Part shown: one piece after another, positions 43,237 through 50,744 of the stretch | How the letters are laid out: each line of letters begins with the position of its first letter | Numbering within the stretch: position 1 is the stretch's first letter | NCBI RefSeq assembly: GCF_023238445.1 | Contig: NZ_CP096658.1 | Span: 2,604,001 to 2,668,000, forward strand | Source: Halorussus gelatinilyticus | Lineage (GTDB): Archaea; Halobacteriota; Halobacteria; Halobacteriales; Haladaptataceae | DNA: 64,000 bases | Direction of reading: 5' to 3' | Position numbers and translations under genes: made by a program | Notes under the pieces: model-generated | What the model saw: the letters and a program-made list of their open reading frames with translations, nothing else | The model's database searches: none | Told to the model about the DNA's origin: nothing

Positions 43237-43551
43237 ATGACCGACCGACCGACTCCGACCTACGAGACCGACGTTCCGCCGGGCGAATCGACCGCCGAGT
43301 GTCCCCACTGCGGTCGCCCGCTGGAGAGCGACCGACTGCTGGTCCTCCACGAGGGCATCGACCACTGGGAGCGACTCGACGACGAGCGCCGCGAGGAGTT
43401 CCGCGAGGCCTACCGGCGGGAGAACGACGACCTGCGCACCTTCCGCCTGAAGACGCTCGGACTGCTCGTAATCGTGTACTTCGCGTTCCTGTTCGTCTAC
43501 TCGGTGCAGACCGAGGACCCCTACAGCGTGCTGACGCTGGTTCCAATCTGA
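43237..43551 (+). CDS. Zinc-ribbon protein with C-terminal membrane helix
   Basis: 104 residues. ECPHCGRPLESDRLLVLHEGIDH near residue 20 gives two cysteines and two histidines in C2H2-like order; an acidic/basic helix (DDERREEFREAYRRENDDLRTF) links to a membrane helix (LGLLVIVYFAFLFVYSV). The soluble part probably faces the cytoplasm. It starts 11 nt after the large membrane protein, so it is likely co-transcribed. Function unknown. Confidence 0.85.
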   Translation: MTDRPTPTYETDVPPGESTAECPHCGRPLESDRLLVLHEGIDHWERLDDERREEFREAYRRENDDLRTFRLKTLGLLVIVYFAFLFVYSVQTEDPYSVLTLVPI

Positions 43552-43644
43552 GTTTCCGTCGCGGCGAAGACGTTCGGACGACGGCTTAAGCCTCCGCGAT
43601 TGCGTAGCGGTGCCCTTTAGTCGCTACTCCCCCGAGTCGTGAGT

Positions 43645-44004
43645 ATGGACGAGCAACCCGGGCTGAGCGACGAGTACCGCAAGGCGAGTCCGTGGCCGCT
43701 GTTCGTCGCCTTCGGTCTCGCCATCTTCGAGGTCGGCATCGTCTGGCCGCTGTTCCCCGTCGCCGTCGGCGGACTCATGCTGTTCGTCGGAAGCGTCGTC
43801 GGTATCCTCCGCGAATCGGGGTACATCGCCGACCCGTGGAAGGGACTGGTCACCGCGTCGGTGCTGTGTCTCGCGGTAGGCGGCGTCATCACGTACTTCA
43901 CGACCGGTTCGGTTCACCTCCGCGGAATCGCCATCCTCGTCGGCGGCGTCATCTTCCTCGTCGGCGGTATCTTCGGGTCGTTCTGGCAACCGAAGGCGGT
44001 GTGA
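43645..44004 (+). CDS. Four-helix membrane protein of the oxidase cluster
   Basis: 119 residues from ATG at 43645. Short hydrophilic start (DEQPGLSDEYRKASPWP), then four helices with Gly-rich faces (FPVAVGGLMLFVGSVVGIL; GIAILVGGVIFLVGGIFGSFW). Small proteins of this kind precede the subunit I gene in haloarchaeal oxidase clusters and may be accessory subunits; I base this on position. TATA-like CTTTAGT about 28 nt upstream. Confidence 0.8.
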   Translation: MDEQPGLSDEYRKASPWPLFVAFGLAIFEVGIVWPLFPVAVGGLMLFVGSVVGILRESGYIADPWKGLVTASVLCLAVGGVITYFTTGSVHLRGIAILVGGVIFLVGGIFGSFWQPKAV

Positions 44005-44104
44005 CGCGACCCCGACCGGAGGACGAGCAGACGCGGCGTAGCGCGGTCCGCGCGGCCGACTCGAATCGGCAACCTATTTGAGACCCCCGTGGCTAACGTC
44101 GTCT

Positions 44105-44335
44105 ATGGCAACCCCCATCTTCGAACGGGAGACGTGGCTCGACATCTCGGTCAACATCATCCCGCTCTGCATCATCGGCTTCTTCGTCGTGTTGTTCACC
44201 GTCAACTCGCCGTGGCCCATCGAAGGACTGACCTCCGCCGTCGGATTCGCGCTGTTGGTCGTTCCCTTCCTCCTGCTCGCGTACCTGACCTACATCGCGG
44301 CCGACCTCATCGAGTCCGCCGAGTCCGGCGAGTAA
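44105..44335 (+). CDS. Small two-helix membrane protein (DUF6684-like)
   Basis: 76 residues. MATPIFERETWLDISVNIIPLCIIGFF start with the first helix, a loop NSPWPIEGLTS and a second helix, then an acidic tail ADLIESAESGE. Resembles DUF6684 proteins found next to haloarchaeal cytochrome oxidase genes. TATA-like CTATTTG about 27 nt before the ATG implies a leaderless mRNA. Probable accessory subunit or assembly protein. Confidence 0.8.
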   Translation: MATPIFERETWLDISVNIIPLCIIGFFVVLFTVNSPWPIEGLTSAVGFALLVVPFLLLAYLTYIAADLIESAESGE

Positions 44336-44452
44336 GTCGGTCGATTCTCTCGACGTGTACGCCGATTCACGACAGTTTCTCTACCGTTTCCTGCGAAGTT
44401 TGCGACTGATTATCACGAAACTACCCGACGTCCCGGCGGCGTATCCTAACCT

Positions 44453-44460
44453 TTCTTTAC
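44453..44460 (+). promoter_or_regulatory. TATA-like box of ctaD
   Basis: TTTCTTTACC region about 27 nt before the ATG at 44483; leaderless start supported. Confidence 0.5.
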
Positions 44461-44482
44461 CTTGTAGTCCTGACCGACGCGT

Positions 44483-46253
44483 ATGGTAGAAGCCGGGCAA
44501 ATCGCACTCACCGTCGTCATGGGGCTCCTCCTGTTCGGGGTCGCCACGTTCCTCTCGCAGTTGGAGGACTGGCGCTCCTACACGCCCCTCGGGGGCGGCG
44601 GGTACGTCGGCGAAAAGACTGGGCAGGCTCACAGCGAGAAGCCTGCCGGAATCGTGCGCTGGCTAACGACGGTCGACCACAAGGACATCGGTATCCTCTA
44701 CGGGCTGTACGGTCTCGTCGCGTTCTCGTGGGGCGGCATCGCCGTCCTGCTGATGCGCGCCGAACTGGCCGCGCCCGCGGAGAACTTCATCGGGGCGAAC
44801 TTCTACAACGCCCTGTTGACGACTCACGGCATCACGATGCTGTTCCTGTTCGGGACGCCCATCATCGCGGCGTTCGGCAACTACTTCGTGCCGCTACTCA
44901 TCGGCGCGGACGACATGGCGTTCCCCCGAATCAACGCCATCGCGTTCTGGTTGCTCCCGCCCGCGGCCATCCTCATCTGGGCGGGCTTCCCGCTGGCGTC
45001 GCTGACCGAGACCATCGACCCGGCCCAGACCGCGTGGACGATGTACACGCCGCTGTCGGTCGAACAGACCAACCCCGGCGTGGACCTGATGTTGCTCGGG
45101 TTGCACCTCTCGGGGGTTTCGGCGACGATGGGTGCCATCAACTTCATCGCCACCATCTTCACCGAGCGCGGCGAGGACGTCGGCTGGGAGAACCTCGACA
45201 TCTTCTCGTGGACGATGATCACCCAGTCGGGCCTCATCCTGTTCTCGTTCCCGCTGCTCGGGAGCGCGCTGGTGATGCTCCTGCTGGACCGTAACTTCGG
45301 CACGATGTTCTTCGCGGTCGAAGGCGGCGGTCCCATCCTCTGGCAACACCTGTTCTGGTTCTTCGGCCACCCCGAGTGTACATCCTCGTGTTACCGCCGA
45401 TGGGTCTCGTGAGCCTCATCCTGCCGCGGTTCTCGGGCCGGAAACTGTTCGGATTCAAGTTCGTCGTCTACTCGACGCTCGCCATCGGCGTCCTCTCGTT
45501 CGGCGTGTGGGCCCACCACATGTTCTCGACGGGCATCGACCCCCGAATCCGCGCGAGCTTCATGGCGGTCTCGTTGGCGATTGCAGTGCCGAGTGCGGTC
45601 AAGACGTTCAACTGGATTACGACGATGTGGAACGGGAGGTTGCGCCTGACCGCGCCGATGCTGTTCTGCATCGGGTTCGTCAGAACTTCATCATCGGCGG
45701 CGTGACCGGCGTCTTCCTCGCGTCCATCCCCGTGGACCTGGTGCTCCACGACACCTACTACGTCGTCGGGCACTTCCACTTCATCGTCATGGGCGCTATC
45801 GCCGTCGCCGGCTTCGCGGGCATCTACTACTGGTTCCCGCTGTACACCGGCCGGATGTACCAGCGCACCCTCGCCAAGTGGCACTTCTGGCTGACGATGA
45901 TCGGCAGTAACGTCACGTTCATCGCCATGCTCATCCTCGGCTACGGCGGGATGCCCCGGCGCTACGCGACCTACGTCTTCAGCGACCCGAAGTTGGTCTC
46001 GATGTTCACCGACCTCCACCTCATCGCCACGGTCGGCGCGTTCATCATGGGCTTCGGCCAACTCATCTTCGTCTACAACCTGCTGACCTCGTGGCTCGAA
46101 GGTCCGCACGTGGGTAGCGGCGACCCGTGGGACCTCGAAGACGACGGCATGAAGACCAAGGAGTGGGCGTGGTTCGAGCGCAAGCGCGAGACGGCGCTCA
46201 CCGACGGCGGCGAGGAGGTCGCTACCGACGGCGGCGAGTCGAGCGACGAGTAA
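44483..46253 (+). pseudogene. ctaD: Cytochrome c oxidase subunit I, broken by two 1-nt frameshifts
   Basis: Three consecutive frames together encode a complete 590-residue subunit I. Segment 1 (44483-45376) carries DHKDIGILYG, the heme ligand in TTHGITMLFLFG and ends WFFGHPE. Segment 2 (45379-45681) continues [10 protein letters not shown] and contains the CuB ligands VWAHHMF. Segment 3 (45684-46250) continues [10 protein letters not shown] and [16 protein letters not shown]. One base is missing between 45374 and 45379 (GAG-GTG-TAC expected) and one near 45682 (GTC-CAG-AAC expected). All catalytic residues are intact, so sequencing or assembly error is at least as likely as true decay. The enzyme reduces O2 and pumps protons; subunits II and III are not in the window. 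Confidence 0.9.
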
Positions 46254-46274
46254 CGCAGAATCGATAGCAGTCAG

Positions 46275-46316
46275 TTTTCCGTTCTTTTTCGCCGGATAGC
46301 GCTCGCTGTCCGGCGA
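46275..46316 (+). terminator. T-tracts and hairpin between ctaD and the NmrA-type gene
   Basis: TTTTCCGTTCTTTTT (46275-46289) follows ctaD and adjoins an 8-bp inverted repeat TCGCCGGA/TCCGGCGA (46289-46296, 46309-46316). For ctaD the T-tracts are archaeal-type terminators. Confidence 0.5.
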
Positions 46317-46326
46317 AGCCTCCGCT

Positions 46327-47256
46327 TTACCGCCGGAACTCGTCGGCGTAGTCGGCGACGTACTCCCGGAGCGTCCGCGGTTCCCGACCCAGCACGCGCG
46401 CGGCGTCGTCGGTCACGCGGTCCGCGAGACCGAGCCGGGCGGTGGTGTAGATGCCGACCATCACGGCGACGTACGACCAGTCGAACCCCCGTCGGCGCAT
46501 GCGCCACGCGAACTCGGGAATCGAGGGGTCGGCGTACTCGATGCGTCGGTCTAAGACCGCGCTGAACACTCGGGCGACCTGTCGGTAGGTGAGTGCCGCG
46601 GGGCCGGTCACGTCGTATGAGCGGTCGCCGTGGCCCGGTTCGGTCAGCGCGACGGCGGCGACTTCGCCCACGTCGCGGGCGTCCACGAAACTCGTCGCAC
46701 CGCCGCCCGCGGGGACGAATATCTCGTCGCGTTCGACGATCTCCTCGCGGTGGACCTCGTTCAGGTTCTGCATGAAGAAGGAGGCTCGCAGGAACGTGGA
46801 GGACGCGTCGGCCGATTCGAGGTGTCGCTCGACTCTCCGGTGGGGAAGCAGCGGGTTCTTCTCCGCGCCGACCACCGAGAGGTAGACGACGCGTTCGACG
46901 CCGGTCCGGACCGCGGCGTCCACGAACGGCGTGATGTGGCGCTTCACGTCCGAGACCGCGGGCGGACGCATCAGGAAGAGTCGGTCCGCGCCCGCCAGCG
47001 CCTCGCCCCACGTCTCGGGGCGCTCGAAGTCGAACTCCGCGAGTTCCACGTCGGCGGCGAATCGGTCGGCGGCGCTCGCGGGGTCGCGCACGCCTGCCCG
47101 GACCGTCACGCCGCCGTCGGCGTCTGCGGTGCTCGAATCTGTGGCGTCCGAGTCGTCGGAAACGTCGTCTCGGTTCGCGAGCGCGCTCACGACGTGCGAC
47201 CCGACGGTCCCGGTCGCGCCCGTCACGAGGATGCAAGGAGACTCGTCGCGGGTCAC
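46327..47256 (-). CDS. NmrA-like NAD(P)-binding protein (atypical SDR)
   Basis: 309 residues. N-terminal nucleotide-binding LVTGATGTVGSHVVSAL, then VRDPASAADRFAADVELAEFDFERPETW and the NmrA-type substrate domain (RASFFMQNLNEVHREEIV; SFVDARDVGEVAAVALTE). NmrA-like proteins bind NAD(P) and act as redox sensors or reductases. The active-site YxxxK of classical SDRs is not obvious. Start is the GTG at 47256, which overlaps the stop of a 28-aa microprotein gene (GTGA), so translation is coupled. Confidence 0.88.
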   Translation of the reverse strand: MTRDESPCILVTGATGTVGSHVVSALANRDDVSDDSDATDSSTADADGGVTVRAGVRDPASAADRFAADVELAEFDFERPETWGEALAGADRLFLMRPPAVSDVKRHITPFVDAAVRTGVERVVYLSVVGAEKNPLLPHRRVERHLESADASSTFLRASFFMQNLNEVHREEIVERDEIFVPAGGGATSFVDARDVGEVAAVALTEPGHGDRSYDVTGPAALTYRQVARVFSAVLDRRIEYADPSIPEFAWRMRRRGFDWSYVAVMVGIYTTARLGLADRVTDDAARVLGREPRTLREYVADYADEFRR

Positions 47257-47339
47257 GTCACCGCCAGTACGATGCCCATCGTGAACATCAGCACGGCGAT
47301 ACCCCCGAGGATGTAGGCCAACATGTCCTTCTCGGTCAT
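47253..47339 (-). CDS. 28-aa single-helix microprotein
   Basis: 28 codons: MTEKDMLAYILGG followed by a hydrophobic stretch (IAVLMFTMGIVLAV) and a final Thr. A short acidic/basic start plus one membrane helix is a plausible membrane microprotein. Its TGA overlaps the GTG start of the NmrA-type gene, the close coupling typical of real haloarchaeal operons. Evidence is the ORF shape and coupling only. Confidence 0.55.
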   Translation of the reverse strand: MTEKDMLAYILGGIAVLMFTMGIVLAVT

Positions 47340-47399
47340 ACCGGAGGTTAGGTCGTCCGGATGAAAAGGCTAATCCTTCCGCCGCTCCGACCTTCGTCC

Positions 47400-47669
47400 G
47401 TGAGCGAGACGTTCCGCGGACGGTCGTTCGTCGTCGGGTTCTATCTCACCATCGTCGCTCTCACCGGCGCTATCGGCGCGGTCCTCGGCGCGGTCGGCCC
47501 GGAGGACCTGACCCCGGTGAAGCTCCTCGGAGTGGTCACGCTCCAGCCGACGCCGCTCGGTCTCGCCGTCTACGGCGTCGTGACGGTGGGCATCGCGCTG
47601 GGGATTCCGCTCGCGCTGGTCGTCGTCGTCTCGGAAGTGGCCGACGCCGAGAGCGCCGAAGAGACCTGA
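47400..47669 (+). CDS. Two-helix membrane protein (~89 aa)
   Basis: 89 residues from GTG at 47400; an ATG at 47361 would add 13 residues (KRLILPPLRPSS), which look non-coding. SETFRGRSFVVGFYLTIVALTGAIGAVLGA is the first helix, LGLAVYGVVTVGIALGIPLALVVVVSEV the second; acidic tail. Similar small proteins occur near haloarchaeal oxidase genes. Function unknown. Confidence 0.75.
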   Translation: MSETFRGRSFVVGFYLTIVALTGAIGAVLGAVGPEDLTPVKLLGVVTLQPTPLGLAVYGVVTVGIALGIPLALVVVVSEVADAESAEET

Positions 47670-47848
47670 CCGGCGCAAGCGAATCCTCGGCGTGTTCTAT
47701 CGCGGCGGCCTTCGCCGACGCCGTCGTTCTCGTCGTCCTCTCGCCGGGACTCGTCGTCTCGGTTCGTCTCCACCCCGCACCCCTATTTGTAATCGTGTTT
47801 TCATTTATGGGCCGAACATCTAAGACCGCGTTCGCCGTCGGTACGACC

Positions 47849-48247
47849 ATGTACCACGTCGTCATCGCCGTGGACGAGGAGACCGACCGGGCGCGAAGAC
47901 AGGCCAGCGCGGTCGCCGACCTCCCGAACGCCGCCGAGGAGGTCCGCGCGACCCTGCTCCACGTCTTCACCGAGAACCCCGGCGGCGCGTCGGCGACGCA
48001 GGTAGGGTCGGTCCGCCGCGCCGAGGAACTGCTCGAAAGCGAGGGCGTCGAAGTCGATATCGCCGAGCGGTCGGGTAACCCCGCCGCGGCGGTGCTCGAC
48101 TTCGCCGAGTCGGAGGGCGCCGACTGCATCTGCGTCGGCGGTCGAAGTCGCTCGCCCGCTGGCAAGGCCATCTTCGGGAGCGTCTCGCAGTCGGTCATCC
48201 TGCAATCGGACCGACCGGTCCTCGTGACGGGTGGCGAGACGGAGTAA
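47849..48247 (+). CDS. Universal stress protein family
   Basis: 132 residues from ATG at 47849 (YHVVIAVDEETDRARRQ). Rossmann-like UspA fold; ATP-binding signature GGRSRSPAGKAIFGSVSQSV near the C-terminus matches G-2X-G-9X-G(S/T). Likely an ATP-binding dimer in stress response. TATA-like CATTTATGG at 47802-47810 predicts a short leader. Confidence 0.92.
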   Translation: MYHVVIAVDEETDRARRQASAVADLPNAAEEVRATLLHVFTENPGGASATQVGSVRRAEELLESEGVEVDIAERSGNPAAAVLDFAESEGADCICVGGRSRSPAGKAIFGSVSQSVILQSDRPVLVTGGETE

Positions 48248-48554
48248 CTTCTCGTCGGATTTTCCGGGTTCCGAAGCGGTCGGTGCGAAGTCGTAGCGGG
48301 GACCGCGACGGTCGGGAGTTCCGGAAAGGAGTCTCGGAAAGCCCCCGCCCGCTTGCGGTCTCTGACCGACGTATCTTCGGCTCACCTCCGGTTCGCCTGA
48401 GATAGGGGCCGGTCAGACGACCACGGGCCTCCGGCCCGCGAGTGGGCGGCCCCTTTCAGTCCACCCAGACGTGTCGGCCGTGGAGCGAAGTGCGTCCCGG
48501 TGGTCGGTGTCATCAAGCTCGCCCTCGTGGAAAGCGAGTCTGCTCGAAGACGAG
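48248..48554. other. Gene-free stretch with structured elements
   Basis: About 307 nt between the stress-protein gene and the end of the pilus operon. I see no credible coding frame. It holds the structured element at 48404-48454, a TATCT/AGATA-bounded inverted repeat upstream of it (about 48372-48404), and a 5-bp hairpin GCTCG-AAGA-CGAGC (48542-48555) over the stop of the minus-strand platform gene. Confidence 0.5.
48404..48454 (-). ncRNA. Candidate structured RNA or 3'-end element
   Basis: A 7-bp outer stem AGGGGCC (48404-48410) / GGCCCCT (48448-48454) encloses a hairpin GGTC-AGAC-GACC and a hairpin CGGGCC-TCC-GGCCCG, so a compact three-way junction can form. The minus strand adds GGTGGACTGAAAGGGGC next to it, a motif I associate with repeated haloarchaeal intergenic sequences. 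It could be an ncRNA, a dispersed repeat or the 3' UTR of the pilus operon. Confidence 0.35.
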
Positions 48555-50744
48555 CTACGGCAGGAACAGAAACACCGCGTAAGCGACCGTCAGCAGGACC
48601 GTCGCGTGCTTCGCGCCGTTCCGGACGCTCCCCTCGCCCATCTGCCCGGCGACCAGCCCCGAACAGACCGCCTGCACCAGCGAGGTGTGGAAGAACAGGA
48701 GCGTGTAGGCCTCGACGTTCACGCTGGAGATGTCCGAGAGCGGGCCGCCGCTGACCGGGCCGCCCGCGGGCACGGCGGCGTCGGTCGGCAGGTTCGGGAT
48801 GAGGATGCTGTTGAGCGCGCCGACGATGACGAGGAAGACGACGAACGAGAGGTAGATGATGACGAGGTAGGTCAGCATCTCCTGGCGGCGCTTGCGCTTG
48901 AGTCGCCTGGTATCTTGAGCGTCGTCGGCCGCGATGCGGAGGACGCGCGCGATGTCGCCGCTGGCGTGCATCGCGTTGGCGATGAGCGTGACCGTCCGCG
49001 TGATGGTCGGGGTGTCGAGCCGGTCCTCGAAGCGGTAGAGCGCGGTCTCGGCGTCCACGCCCCACTCCACGTCGGTCCAGAGCTTCCGGACCTCGGGGTT
49101 TAACGCCCCGAGGTCGCTTTTGGCGACGCGCTCGAAGCTCTCGACCACCGACATCCCCGCCTCGTTCACGCTGGCGAGGCGGTCGAGGAAGTCCGGGACG
49201 GCGGCCTCTATCGCGGCGATGCGCCGCCGGTGGAGTTCCTGCACGACCGCGAACGACCCGACGACGAACAGCGCGGCCTGCACCGCGAAGTCGTCGAAGA
49301 CCCGGAGCGTGAGCGTCCCGCTGGCGAAGTGGGGCCACGACCGGAGCAGAATCGAGAGCAGGCCGAGCGGGAGCGTCGCGTAGAGGACCACGTCGGGGTT
49401 GTTCCGCAGGGTCCGAACCGGGTCCGACAGCGCCGCTCGGAGCCAGCGCACGTTCTCGAACGCGTCGAGGCGCTCGAAGTTCGAGACGGCGGAGTCGGCC
49501 TCTGGCGGGGCCGCGGCGTCGCCGACGGTCGCGTCGGCGACGCCGCCTCCGCCGTCCGAGAGCGCCGGAGTCTCGGCCGCGGCCCCTGCGGCGTCTCCCG
49601 GCGGTCGCTCGACGCCCGACCGCTCGGCCGTGGGGGCGTCAGTGCGACGGACGCCGGCGAGCGCCGCGGCCGCGAGGTCGATGTCGCGGTCCTCCCGACT
49701 CGCGCGGAGCGACTCCGTGATGCTGTCTAAGTAGACCACGAAGCCGACGTTCGCCAGCGGGATGGCGAAGTACGCCAGCATCCGGAGGACCGGCAGGGTA
49801 TCGCCGAGCGCCATCAGCCCCATGATGACGAGGATGGTGATGAAGAGCAGCGGCGCGACGACGAACACCGAGACGTACCCCTCCGCGAGCGTGGCGAGCA
49901 GTTCGAGGAACGACTCCTGCTGGGCCTCGGCGTCCTCCTGATACCGCTGGTACTGGGTGTCGAGGTACGACGAGATGCTCTGGCCGCTCTGGAGGACGCT
50001 GGCGAGGTTGTCGGCGAACTCGCCGAACTTCTCGCTGGGCGTGCGGTCGGCGAGGCGCTCGATGGCCGAGAGCATGTCGAGTCCCGCGTAGTCCATCGCC
50101 TTGACCGCGACCGCGACCTCCGCCGCGGCCTCGCCGAACACGTCCCGGTTCCCGGCCAGCGTCCGTAGAATCTCGGGGAACGGCATCCCGGACCGCGAGA
50201 GCGCGTAGACGAACGCGACGGTCCGGGCGAGACTCTCGTCTATCTTGCGCCCGCGGGCGTTCGCCCGGTACGAGAGGTTCTCCCACCGGAGCCAGTAGGT
50301 CAGCACGCCCGAGGCGACCCCGAGGGTCGCGCTACTCGCCAGCAGGAGCGCGAACAGTTGCGCGAGCGAGAGGTCCGGGAGGACGAGCAGGCCCGCCAGG
50401 AAGTGGAGTTGGTTCGGGAGGGTCGCGCGCATCGTCTCGGGCGAGACGCGCAGTATCGCCAGCACGCCCGCGACGACGTAGACGCCGGCGATGCTCCCAA
50501 CCACCGCGGCGTAGCCGGCGTACAGCAGGGTCTTGGCCGCGAACGTCCGGTAGGTCTCGCCGGAGTGGACCGACTGGAGGAGTCGCCGGCGGGCCGTCCG
50601 CCGTCTGCCGCGCTCGGCGACCCACTCGCCGAAGCCGGTCAGCGCGAGGAAGCCCAGCAGTCGGTCGGCCCGGCGCGAGACCGGCGCGAGCGCGACCGGG
50701 GCCGAGAACACGAGGACCACGACGAGCGGCAGGAACCCCCACAT
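48555..50744 (-). CDS. Type IV pilus-type membrane platform protein (double T2SSF domain)
   Basis: 729 residues from ATG at 50744. Two type II secretion F domains: the first about residues 140-360 (VYALSRSGMPFPEILRTLAGNRDVFGEAAAEV, SISSYLDTQYQRYQEDAEAQQ), the second about 510-700 (RLASVNEAGMSVVESFERVA, ALYRFEDRLDTPTITRTVTLIANAMHASGDIARVL), each followed by paired helices; nine or so helices in all. An acidic, Ala/Pro-rich linker (about 430-490) separates them. It is the TadC/PilC-like platform that works with the ATPase encoded just upstream (stop and start share one nucleotide). Confidence 0.9.
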   Translation of the reverse strand: MWGFLPLVVVLVFSAPVALAPVSRRADRLLGFLALTGFGEWVAERGRRRTARRRLLQSVHSGETYRTFAAKTLLYAGYAAVVGSIAGVYVVAGVLAILRVSPETMRATLPNQLHFLAGLLVLPDLSLAQLFALLLASSATLGVASGVLTYWLRWENLSYRANARGRKIDESLARTVAFVYALSRSGMPFPEILRTLAGNRDVFGEAAAEVAVAVKAMDYAGLDMLSAIERLADRTPSEKFGEFADNLASVLQSGQSISSYLDTQYQRYQEDAEAQQESFLELLATLAEGYVSVFVVAPLLFITILVIMGLMALGDTLPVLRMLAYFAIPLANVGFVVYLDSITESLRASREDRDIDLAAAALAGVRRTDAPTAERSGVERPPGDAAGAAAETPALSDGGGGVADATVGDAAAPPEADSAVSNFERLDAFENVRWLRAALSDPVRTLRNNPDVVLYATLPLGLLSILLRSWPHFASGTLTLRVFDDFAVQAALFVVGSFAVVQELHRRRIAAIEAAVPDFLDRLASVNEAGMSVVESFERVAKSDLGALNPEVRKLWTDVEWGVDAETALYRFEDRLDTPTITRTVTLIANAMHASGDIARVLRIAADDAQDTRRLKRKRRQEMLTYLVIIYLSFVVFLVIVGALNSILIPNLPTDAAVPAGGPVSGGPLSDISSVNVEAYTLLFFHTSLVQAVCSGLVAGQMGEGSVRNGAKHATVLLTVAYAVFLFLP

